Assembly: GCA_009991425.1 (NCBI GenBank)
Contig: JAACWH010000022.1
Span: forward strand, 1-64,000
Reading direction: 5' to 3'
Length of the DNA stretch: 64,000 nt
Origin: Leptospira sp.
GTDB lineage: Bacteria; Spirochaetota; Leptospiria; Leptospirales; Leptospiraceae
Shown here: positions 52,970-60,052 of the stretch, piece after piece
How positions within the stretch are numbered: the first letter of the stretch is position 1
Layout: each line of letters opens with the position of its first letter
Notes under the pieces: model-generated
Told to the model about the DNA's origin: nothing
Seen by the model: the letters and a program-made list of their open reading frames with translations, nothing else
Databases searched by the model: none
Made by a program: the position numbers and the translations under genes

Positions 52970-53060
52970 TTAATCATAGAAAGTTAATCTAATTATATAC
53001 AATGAATCAGAAAGATATAATTCTATTGAAGGACTTTATATCGCGCTAGGGATCGAAAAG

Positions 53061-53187
53061 GGTCAATAAATTGTTAAGTAATCATAAGACCTCTATCCCA
53101 TGTTAAATGATTGCTTCCGCAGCGATTTTGGCGTACCCAACTGGCCACTGGGCGCGAGGAATGCAATCATTTAACAATTTATTGACC
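53061..53187. repeat. Nested inverted-repeat element upstream of nhaA
   Basis: GGTCAATAAATTGTTAA (53061-53077) is the exact reverse complement of TTAACAATTTATTGACC (53171-53187). Inside, TGTTAAATGATTGC (53101-53114) is the exact reverse complement of GCAATCATTTAACA (53163-53176). The two left arms compete for the same right arm. The core between them is GC-rich, unlike its surroundings, and holds a smaller self-complementary CCCA..TGGCCA..TGGG piece. It fills most of the 297-base gap before nhaA. It could be a miniature transposable element or a switching RNA leader. Confidence 0.6.
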
Positions 53188-53266
53188 AGAGGGAGAGCCC
53201 GCCCGAGCGCCCAAGAATATATAAAAAACATCTGGACTAGAAATTCTCTGATTCAATCATTGAAGC

Positions 53267-54610
53267 ATGAGAATAACAGGTAAAGTTGCTGAAGTTTTGA
53301 TGGAGAAACCCATTTATAAAATCACTTCACCATTTCGTTGGTTTGCGGGATTCGGTGCTGCTGGTGGTTTCCTCTTGCTATTATGTTCTGTCATTGCGAT
53401 GATTTGGGCGAACTCGAATTACTATGATTCTTATTTTGAAATTTTAGAAACCAAGCTGAGTTTCTCGCTAGGTTCTGTTGGTTTATCCAAAGGATTAATT
53501 CTATGGATAAACGATGCTTTGATGGCAATCTTTTTCTTCGTAGTGGGCCTTGAGATCAAGAGAGAGTTTCTCGTCGGGGAACTTTCCAAATTGAAAAAAG
53601 CATTACTTCCCTTAGTTGCTGCCTTAGGTGGTATGCTCGTTCCTGCTTTATTTTATTTCTGGGTCAATCCAGAAGGAGCAAGGGCAAACGGTTGGGGTAT
53701 TCCTATGGCTACCGACATTGCATTTGCCTTAGGATTTCTTGCTCTGTTAGGTGACAGAATCCCCAACTCCTTGAAAGTATTTCTAACGGCTTTGGCCATT
53801 GTTGATGATATTGGAGCTGTGTTAGTGATCGGTTTATTCTATACGGACACTATTGTTTTGGTCGCCTTGGGTCTTGCTGTATTTTTTCTAGTTTTATTGA
53901 TCGCTGGGAATGCCTTGGGTATAAGGACTGCTTGGTTCTATTTAATTGTTGGTATATTTTTATGGTTAGCTTTTCTGAAATCAGGGATTCATGCAACAGT
54001 GGCTGGAGTTTTGGCTGCGTTTACAATCCCCGCTCGAACCTTATTTGATCGTAAAGAATTTGTTAGAGAGTCTAAAAACCTTTTGTACTTTTTCGAAGAA
54101 AATGAATCGAATAACAAAGATATGATTTCACCTGAACAAGAATCAGCTGTGGAGACATTAGAAGCTGCCTGTGAATCTGTCATGCCTCCGCTTCTTCGTT
54201 TGGAGCATGCAATTTTTCCTTGGGTTACATTTGCTATCATGCCTATTTTTGCACTTGCAAATGCTGGTGTGCGATTGGAGAAATCATTAACAGATGCTTT
54301 TAGTGATAGCATTACTCTGGGAATTATTTTTGGTCTTGGTTTAGGTAAGCCTGTTGGGATCTTTCTATTTGCCTGGCTTGCCGTGAAGCTTAAATTAGCT
54401 GATCTTCCTTCAAGCTCGAATTGGAGGCAGGTATTAGGTGCCGGATTTCTCGGTGGAATAGGCTTCACGATGTCTATTTTTATAGCAGGGCTTGCCTTCA
54501 AGGGAGAAGCAAGTTTCCAAGCTGATGCAAAGATAGGAATCTTAGCTGGTTCATTGATTAGTGCTGCTTTGGGTATGATTCTGCTTTTTAAAAAGCGAAA
54601 GATAGAGTAG
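53267..54610 (+). CDS. nhaA: NhaA-type Na+/H+ antiporter
   Basis: The 447-residue protein has about 12 membrane segments and the full NhaA signature: D150 in M-A-T-D-I-A-F-A-L-G and the ion-binding pair D180-D181 in A-I-V-D-D-I-G-A-V. F-V-V-G-L-E-I-K-R-E lies near 91-100 and G-F-T-M-S-I-F-I near 405. A cytoplasmic loop of about 50 acidic residues (about 270-315) is longer than in E. coli. It exports Na+ in exchange for H+. A later ATG (residue 12) is an alternative start. Confidence 0.92.
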   Translation: MRITGKVAEVLMEKPIYKITSPFRWFAGFGAAGGFLLLLCSVIAMIWANSNYYDSYFEILETKLSFSLGSVGLSKGLILWINDALMAIFFFVVGLEIKREFLVGELSKLKKALLPLVAALGGMLVPALFYFWVNPEGARANGWGIPMATDIAFALGFLALLGDRIPNSLKVFLTALAIVDDIGAVLVIGLFYTDTIVLVALGLAVFFLVLLIAGNALGIRTAWFYLIVGIFLWLAFLKSGIHATVAGVLAAFTIPARTLFDRKEFVRESKNLLYFFEENESNNKDMISPEQESAVETLEAACESVMPPLLRLEHAIFPWVTFAIMPIFALANAGVRLEKSLTDAFSDSITLGIIFGLGLGKPVGIFLFAWLAVKLKLADLPSSSNWRQVLGAGFLGGIGFTMSIFIAGLAFKGEASFQADAKIGILAGSLISAALGMILLFKKRKIE

Positions 54611-54678
54611 GGGATGAATGAAGAGAGTAGTTGGATATATTTGGTAAAATCGAATCGTAGTTAAACAGTTTTCATTTG

Positions 54679-54693
54679 ACAATAATTTATTGT
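54679..54693. promoter_or_regulatory. Palindrome upstream of the ankyrin lipoprotein gene
   Basis: ACAATAATTTATTGT is a perfect 15-base palindrome overlapping a TTGACA hexamer (54676-54681), 17 bases before the ATG. It may be an operator at the promoter, but no good -10 box is placed. Confidence 0.35.
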
Positions 54694-54709
54694 TAAATAA
54701 ACAAGTTCT

Positions 54710-55561
54710 ATGATTCATAAAATTTTATTTTTAGTTTTACTCTCTCAGGTTTCCTGTAGCAGCCTTCCTTACACGATAGAAGATAACAATTTCGAAAAAG
54801 CAAAGAAAATGATAGCTGATGGTGCTGAGGTCAATGAGACTTCTGATTGTTTCCATGCTCTAACTATTGCTTCTGAGAATAATGATTTAGAGTTGGTATC
54901 TATGCTTTTGGAGAAGAATGCTAATGTAAACAACCGTTCAGAAGAATGTGGTTACTCTGAAAGAGTTGGTCCCATGAAATTCCGATACAAATATGGATCT
55001 AGAACTGCCTTGGACAATGTAGCAAATGCCGAAATAGCAAAAATGCTGATTGCTAAGGGGGCGAACCCAAATATAGCAGGATACAAACAGTATACATTTA
55101 CAACTGACCATGATTTAGCCTTGTGGAATGCAATAAGAAATGAGGATTTAGATTTGGTCAAAGTTTTGGTAGAAGCAGGAGCAAATGTTAATGTATATTC
55201 AAAAGATGGGAAAAATCTCATATTGAATATAGCAGAAGCTAAGAAGAAAAATCATCCAAAGATATTGGCATACCTCAAGACTAAGGGAATCAAAGAACTA
55301 AGTCTTTCTAGTGCAAAGGCTATAGCAACAGAAGGTAAAATTCTTACTACTTACAAACATATTGCGACAGGTGCTGTCACTGAAATGGATCGTAATATTG
55401 CAGAAGCTGTTTATAACAATCCAAAGAACTTTTCTTGGCTAACTTTGAACGCAGCTGATGGTAAATACTATCATTATTCCGAGTTTGTCTGGACAGAGAC
55501 AGGGCAAAATATGTTCGAATGGTATCTACTTCGTAAAAAAATGAAGGGCGATATCAAATAA
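54710..55561 (+). CDS. Ankyrin-repeat lipoprotein
   Basis: The 283-residue protein has a lipoprotein signal ending near C16 (S-Q-V-S-C) and about four ankyrin repeats in residues 25-180 (D-G-A-E-V-N, L-E-K-N-A-N-V-N, I-A-K-G-A-N-P-N, V-E-A-G-A-N-V-N). A C-terminal region of unknown fold follows (K-Y-Y-H-Y-S-E-F-V-W-T-E). It probably binds a protein at the cell envelope. A palindrome lies in its promoter region. Confidence 0.8.
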   Translation: MIHKILFLVLLSQVSCSSLPYTIEDNNFEKAKKMIADGAEVNETSDCFHALTIASENNDLELVSMLLEKNANVNNRSEECGYSERVGPMKFRYKYGSRTALDNVANAEIAKMLIAKGANPNIAGYKQYTFTTDHDLALWNAIRNEDLDLVKVLVEAGANVNVYSKDGKNLILNIAEAKKKNHPKILAYLKTKGIKELSLSSAKAIATEGKILTTYKHIATGAVTEMDRNIAEAVYNNPKNFSWLTLNAADGKYYHYSEFVWTETGQNMFEWYLLRKKMKGDIK

Positions 55562-55616
55562 TTAATATCTATCTATTTATTTGATTTTAGGTATGATTTG
55601 ACACTTATTTAAAAAA

Positions 55617-55723
55617 ATTGTTTATATTGACAAGATACAATATTACACAGAAGACTATATTGATTTTCCCTATGGATACCAAAAAAATACGTTTCAATAG
55701 ATTACTGTATTTTGACGGAATGA
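55617..55723 (+). pseudogene. Decayed copy of the 3' end of the small secreted-protein gene at 52655-52969
   Basis: The plus strand reads I-V-Y-I-D-K-I-Q-Y-Y, T-E-D-Y-I-D-F-P-Y-G-Y-Q-K-N, closely matching the C-terminus at 52655-52969. A frame change follows, then I-D-Y-C-I-L-T-E and a stop, matching I-Q-Y-C-R-L-D-E. The 5' part is absent. This is a fragment left by duplication or recombination; nhaA and the ankyrin gene lie between it and the intact gene. Confidence 0.7.
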
Positions 55724-55739
55724 ACAAAAATTTTCGATC

Positions 55740-55764
55740 AATTTGGCACGAGTCGTGCCAAATT
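55740..55764. repeat. Perfect 25-base palindrome containing TGGCACG
   Basis: AATTTGGCACGA (55740-55751) is followed by G and by its exact reverse complement TCGTGCCAAATT. GG and GC ten bases apart resemble a sigma-54 -24/-12 element (TGGCACG-N4-GTGC) on both strands. It lies 99 bases beyond the end of the leftward DUF1554 gene. No T-run follows in either direction, so an operator or RNA hairpin is more likely than a terminator. Confidence 0.5.
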
Positions 55765-55862
55765 TGGCTCAAATAATATAACAAATATTAGTTTTATATA
55801 TTTTTTAATTTCGTACACTCTGTTATGTTTCATTGCCTTCCTTTCGGTGTAATGCCGACTAA

Positions 55863-56912
55863 CTATTGTTGGACACAATACAGATTCGAGACATTATTAC
55901 ATGCCCAAACCGAGTCGGCTATTGAGTTCGATGTGTTAAGATTCGGAGTCCCGTAACCCCCAAATGGGCCACCACTTCCATCATTCCAATTCGCACCACA
56001 GCCATTTGCTATCGTCCAGTTGGCACTTATTCCAGTCCAAATCGCAGTCGCGTTAATACCAATCGAGTTTGTCAGATTACCAAACACAAAGATGGAGACT
56101 GAATTCGTAGTCATGATTTCGGTTCCGTCGGGACGAGTGTACAATTGATTTGGAAGCAACACCCAGTCTATCTGACCATCTCCAAGATTTCCCGTTATCG
56201 ATGCCACGCGGATTCCGGCAGTACCAATCATTGCTTTATAAATCCCTGTGTTTGCCGGTTTAGTGGAATCAGAATTACAGATGGAATCAGCTCCGACTAT
56301 ACCTCCCATATTGCCATTGCTTAACGTGTTGGTTTGAAAGATCAATTTTCGATGGTCCCGATTTGACAATGTACTACTTTGAGTCAGACCACTCGCAGAA
56401 GAATCAGAGCTAACAGATGGTCCTAAATTCACAATAAAACTTCCGCTGATTCCATAACTTAAATCATCAATGCCCGTGACGGTCACAGTTTGCGTTGTGT
56501 TCCAGTTGGTTGTCGTAAAGCTAAGCGAAGAAGGCGAGACTGATGCCTGCGATGTATTCGAAACCGTAACCGGTATTGTTACTGTATCCGTTGGTTGAGT
56601 TGAGAGTTTGACTGTAAATGTATCGGTTGCCCCATTTTTTATAGTATAACCAAGTAGTGGAGCTGTGATGGAAATTGAATTTGTACTTTTTGAATTGCAA
56701 AACGGAGTGTTTCCACCAGAGATTGCTATCAAAAGAGTCGTATCCTGATACGCCTTTGAGTTTGGATCGCAAGGATTATTCATTTCTATTCTCTCGCATC
56801 CTGAAAATAAAAAGATTAAAGTTAAAGCAAGAAAATGAAAACCACTGAATTTCAATATTTCGATTCGAAAGGATTTATGAAACTTGAAATATACAAAGCA
56901 ATTTATTTCCAT
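55863..56912 (-). CDS. DUF1554 lipoprotein
   Basis: The 349-residue protein has a signal segment ending at lipobox C39 (L-F-S-G-C) and a leader with P-C48-D-P-N-S and F-C72. An Ig/Calx-beta-like domain spans about 80-165 (V-S-P-S-S-L-S-F-T-T, T-Q-T-V-T-V-T-G-I-D-D). The DUF1554 C-terminal domain spans about 190-349 (L-I-F-Q-T-N, G-G-I-V-G-A-D-S-I-C, Y-K-A-M-I-G, W-T-G-I, Y-C-V-Q-Q). DUF1554 is known chiefly from Leptospira surface proteins; its function is not established. The signal peptide's n-region is unusually long (about 20 residues), so the true start may be later. Confidence 0.85.
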   Translation of the reverse strand: MEINCFVYFKFHKSFRIEILKFSGFHFLALTLIFLFSGCERIEMNNPCDPNSKAYQDTTLLIAISGGNTPFCNSKSTNSISITAPLLGYTIKNGATDTFTVKLSTQPTDTVTIPVTVSNTSQASVSPSSLSFTTTNWNTTQTVTVTGIDDLSYGISGSFIVNLGPSVSSDSSASGLTQSSTLSNRDHRKLIFQTNTLSNGNMGGIVGADSICNSDSTKPANTGIYKAMIGTAGIRVASITGNLGDGQIDWVLLPNQLYTRPDGTEIMTTNSVSIFVFGNLTNSIGINATAIWTGISANWTIANGCGANWNDGSGGPFGGYGTPNLNTSNSIADSVWACNNVSNLYCVQQ

Positions 56913-57418
56913 ATATCCAATAGGATATTAAAACAGCATCCATTAAACAATAATAAAAAATGTACTCAAATTCTTCGAAAAGCAACAAGAAAACGCACCA
57001 TAAGATTGGTCATTTAAGTTTGTAAACCGATTAAAAGATTACTTCTATACCACATAGGAAAATGGCAAGGATGACAACCGCACTGCCATCGAAACGGAAG
57101 CAAGCCATGGATGGCTTGTCTCGGTATTTGGAGCACGAATGCGGAACATGCCGACAGAAGTTAAAGTGAATTTTCTCTTCCACCTAATGTAGTATCTACC
57201 TCCGCACAGACCTTTCGCAAAGCGAGTCGGGAGGAAGGTAGATACGGAGCCGCCGGAATAGGTGCCCAAACGAATTAGAGGAAAATGAATTTTTGACGAA
57301 AAAATATTTTTAGCTTAAAATTATTTGTCGAGTCATCGATTTGTTGGAGATTCCTGCTTAAGGGGAAACCTATAAAAAACATTCCATTCCTGGAATCTGT
57401 CTGTCGATATTACTAGCA
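56913..57418. other. 506-base intergenic region, no convincing gene
   Basis: The first 120 bases are AT-rich. From about 57041 to 57290 the composition changes to GC-rich with inverted repeats (separate entry), then becomes AT-rich again up to base 57418. Open frames across the GC-rich part on both strands lack ribosome sites and recognisable products. Confidence 0.5.
57041..57290. repeat. GC-rich structured intergenic element
   Basis: GTATCTACCT (57192-57201) and AGGTAGATAC (57236-57245) form a perfect ten-base stem, and TCGCAAAGCGA makes a small hairpin within the loop. The right edge reads GCCGCCGGAATAGGTGCCCA, resembling AGCCCGCCCGAGCGCCCAAG at about 53197-53214. Both contain G[C/T]GCCCAA after a CCG/CCC-rich stretch. 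It may be a dispersed genomic repeat or the scar of a mobile element. Confidence 0.5.
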
Positions 57419-57667
57419 ATGGAAGTTTGGGAATCATCATGGACTGACCTTCTGGTAAGGGTTACGGAAAAAGTTCTGTTTCTTGAATCCGTGTCTGAAC
57501 AGATTTCAGAGGAATTGCAGATCCAGAAAGCGATACGGGAAGAATGGCAGAACTGGAATGAACGCTGGAAATCCGCCTGGCTTCTTTCAAAGGACGAAGA
57601 GCTTCGCCTGAGTCATTCAGTTCATAGAAGATTGCAGTCTCAGAAAAACTCTTTCCCAAAAAGCTAA
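57419..57667 (+). CDS. Small charged helical protein of unknown function
   Basis: The 82-residue product is predicted helical and coiled-coil-like, rich in Glu, Trp, Arg and Ser (I-R-E-E-W-Q-N-W-N-E-R-W-K-S-A-W near 43-58). There is no signal peptide and no known family. It lies 39 bases before the MaoC gene on the same strand and may be co-transcribed. Its codons are more GC-rich than the surroundings, and an opposite-strand frame also stays open, so its reality is moderately supported. Confidence 0.5.
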   Translation: MEVWESSWTDLLVRVTEKVLFLESVSEQISEELQIQKAIREEWQNWNERWKSAWLLSKDEELRLSHSVHRRLQSQKNSFPKS

Positions 57668-57706
57668 ATTTAGAACCATAGACTAAAAAACCAGGACAAG
57701 GTGTTT

Positions 57707-58882
57707 ATGGAAAAGAAAGTCACTCCCTTCCCGGAGCTAGCTCCTTCTACCCCGATTCAGACGGGCGATATTATCAAAAAAATCTACGGACGTTATCTAG
57801 AAGAATTCCAAGAAGGAGATCTCTACCTTCATCCACGTGAATTCACGGTTGACAGAAGTTTTGCACAAGAATTTGCAACTGTCTTCATGGAAGCAAATCC
57901 TTTGTTTCTGTCTGCGCCCTATGCTCAGGCTCATGGTTTTGCAGATATGTTGGTCTCGCCATTGCAGGTATTTAACATAGCACTTTCCTTAGGTGTACAA
58001 AATAATTCTGAGAAGGCTCTCGCCAATCTCGGCTACTACAACGCACAATTCCTTTTACCTGTTTATCCAGGAGATACTCTTTCCGCTCGAACTAAGGTTC
58101 TGAAGATCAATGACAAGGGCGCTGACAAACCAGGAATCGTTCACGTGCGTACACTTTGTATGAATCAAAAGGACGAAGTTGTTCTACAATACGAAAGAAA
58201 GATTATGATCTATCATTCCAATGGGAAACCAAAAGGAACTCCTGAGCCATCTGCTGCGGCTGCAAAATTTCCTGAGTCTACGACTCCTAGTTTGAAACTA
58301 CCAAGCTTAAAGTTTCCTAAGGAATTTGTGAGTACAACTTGGTCGGGAACATACTTCGAGAATTTCAAACCAGGGCAAATCTATGTCCACCAAAACGGAA
58401 GAACAATCACAGATGAGCATTTTCAGTGGACCTATAGAATGGGAAATACCCATCCACTGCATTACGATAAATTGTATTCAACTGGAATCTCTGGGCCAAT
58501 GGGTGGAGATCCAATCGTTTACGGCGGGTTAGTTTTTGCTTGGCTATTCGGTCTTGCATCTCGTGATATTTCAGAAAACATGCTTTGGGAACTAGGATTC
58601 ACAGAAGGCTACCACACTGCACCATCTATCAGCGGTGATACGGTAACATGTCTTACTCGCATTCTTGAGACAAAAGATGCTGGCACGGAATACGGAATTC
58701 CTGCTGGAGAAGTTCAATGCCAAATTATTGGACTTAAGAATATCAAAGCGAATGATGCCTTTGATAAATATGGAGAAGACCTCTTCTACAAAGAGAATGA
58801 GAAGAAGAAGATGGGTAAGGAAAAGATTTCTGAAAAAATATTCGAACTAGAAAGACGAATTCTCATCAAGAAGAAGCCTTAA
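57707..58882 (+). CDS. Double-hotdog MaoC-family (enoyl-CoA hydratase-type) protein
   Basis: The 391-residue protein has two hotdog domains. The N-terminal one (about 25-175) has F-M-E-A-N-P-L-F and D-M-L-V-S-P-L. The C-terminal one (about 205-340) has [16 protein letters not shown] and D-P-I-V-Y-G-G-L-V. The MaoC active-site-like N/H-P-L-H pattern is clearer in the second half. Such proteins hydrate enoyl-CoA or mesaconyl-CoA-like substrates. The ATG with AAGG five bases upstream is preferred over a GTG at 57701. A glutathione S-transferase gene begins one base after its stop. Confidence 0.82.
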   Translation: MEKKVTPFPELAPSTPIQTGDIIKKIYGRYLEEFQEGDLYLHPREFTVDRSFAQEFATVFMEANPLFLSAPYAQAHGFADMLVSPLQVFNIALSLGVQNNSEKALANLGYYNAQFLLPVYPGDTLSARTKVLKINDKGADKPGIVHVRTLCMNQKDEVVLQYERKIMIYHSNGKPKGTPEPSAAAAKFPESTTPSLKLPSLKFPKEFVSTTWSGTYFENFKPGQIYVHQNGRTITDEHFQWTYRMGNTHPLHYDKLYSTGISGPMGGDPIVYGGLVFAWLFGLASRDISENMLWELGFTEGYHTAPSISGDTVTCLTRILETKDAGTEYGIPAGEVQCQIIGLKNIKANDAFDKYGEDLFYKENEKKKMGKEKISEKIFELERRILIKKKP

Positions 58883-58883
58883 C

Positions 58884-59546
58884 ATGTTCAAACTGCACGG
58901 TTTTCCAACAAGTAACTACTACAATAAGATCAAGATAGCACTTCATGAGAAGGATTTGCCTTTTGAAGAAATCCGTGTAGTGCCTTCCCAAGAAGAGGAC
59001 TTCCTAAAGATTTCTCCATTGGGACGAATTCCGATTTTGGAATACAAGGGAGAATATATTCGAGAAACACATGTTATGTATGAGTTTCTCGAAGAAGTTG
59101 CTCCTGACACTTTGCGCCTACTTCCATCGGATGCTCTGACTAGAGTGAGAGTCAGAGAGATTTCCTTGATGACAGATTTGTATTTGGATTTTTCAGCTAG
59201 ACCTTTGTTTCAACATGTTTTTTTTGCAGCAGAGAAGCCAAGCGAGGCTGCTATTGAAAAAGCACTTAAGGACACCTTGTTCGGTTGGAGAGCTATTTCC
59301 AATCTATTGGATTGCGAGAATTATGCTGTAGGGGATCAATTTTCCTATGCAGATATTTCTGCAGCTTCAACCTGGGACATTGTGCAGAAGTCCATACTTA
59401 AGATGACAGGTAAGGATCTATGGGAAGATAAGCCTATGATTGCAGAATATTTAAGGAAGATGGAAGAAAGACCGCATATTAAAGCAACGAATAAGGCTCA
59501 GAAGGCTGCTCTTCGCATGGCGGCAATGGCAAAAAAGAAATCTTAA
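58884..59546 (+). CDS. Glutathione S-transferase family protein
   Basis: The 220-residue protein has an N-terminal thioredoxin-like domain (F-K-L-H-G-F-P-T-S-N-Y-Y-N-K-I-K; I-P-I-L-E-Y near 50; E-T-H-V-M-Y-E-F-L near 60) and an all-helical C-terminal domain (F-S-Y-A-D-I-S-A-A near 150). The S-N-Y-Y motif fits a Ser/Tyr-type active site. It starts one base after the MaoC gene, so the two may act on the same compound, for example as an isomerase or dehalogenase; that is inference. Confidence 0.85.
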   Translation: MFKLHGFPTSNYYNKIKIALHEKDLPFEEIRVVPSQEEDFLKISPLGRIPILEYKGEYIRETHVMYEFLEEVAPDTLRLLPSDALTRVRVREISLMTDLYLDFSARPLFQHVFFAAEKPSEAAIEKALKDTLFGWRAISNLLDCENYAVGDQFSYADISAASTWDIVQKSILKMTGKDLWEDKPMIAEYLRKMEERPHIKATNKAQKAALRMAAMAKKKS

Positions 59547-59581
59547 AGCAAGGTATCATATTAAAAAAAAGGAAATAAATT

Positions 59582-60052
59582 ATGGAAAACAATGAACAAA
59601 TACTAAAGAAAATCTATTTATTTACTGAGTTTGCAGAAAAAGAAATCGTCAAGATCTCTGCAATAGCTAAATCAATTACTGTGCCTCAAGGTGAATCAGT
59701 GTTTCGAGAAAACAACGAAGCTAAATCCTTTTATGTTGTAAAATACGGAACTCTCAAAATCACAACTAGCGCTCAATCAGGTGATGATGTAAACATAACA
59801 ACTATTTCTGTAGGCGATCATTTCGGTGAACTGCCTTTCTTTGACCACCAAAAGAGAGCCGCAACTGTGGAAGCCTTGGAGAAGAGTGAACTTCTAGAAA
59901 TTCCTTACAAAGAATTGGATGAAATACTGAACACATCTGAGACAATGCAGGTTCATTTTTATAAATCAATTGCAAACAATCTTATCCAAAGAGTCCGAAT
60001 TCTTACTCAAGATTTAACATACGCTAGAGAATTGAAGAAAAGATTTACCTAA
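59582..60052 (+). CDS. Cyclic-nucleotide-binding-domain protein
   Basis: The 156-residue protein is a single Crp-type nucleotide-binding domain: F-R-E-N-N-E-A near 45, then G-D-H-F-G-E-L-P-F-F near 85 and K-R-A-A-T-V-E near 97. The usual phosphate-cassette R-S/A-A is present as R-A-A. There is no DNA-binding helix-turn-helix, so it would be a cAMP-responsive adaptor rather than a transcription factor. It could respond to the cyclase at 9017-10282. AAAGGAAATAAATT is the ribosome region. It overlaps the convergent glycosyltransferase gene by four bases. Confidence 0.85.
   Translation: MENNEQILKKIYLFTEFAEKEIVKISAIAKSITVPQGESVFRENNEAKSFYVVKYGTLKITTSAQSGDDVNITTISVGDHFGELPFFDHQKRAATVEALEKSELLEIPYKELDEILNTSETMQVHFYKSIANNLIQRVRILTQDLTYARELKKRFT

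Noticed and set aside
53130..53165. An integron attC-like core (ACCCAAC) in the GC-rich part of the nhaA-upstream element
   Set aside because: No matching GTTRRRY partner at the right distance and no integrase or cassette series was seen.
57045..57269. A 74-codon minus-strand frame with varied amino acids
   Set aside because: It coincides with the GC-rich inverted-repeat element, has no ribosome site, and resembles the spurious frames such repeats produce.
57462..57659. A minus-strand frame opposite the 82-residue gene
   Set aside because: The plus-strand frame fits the direction and spacing of the downstream genes better.
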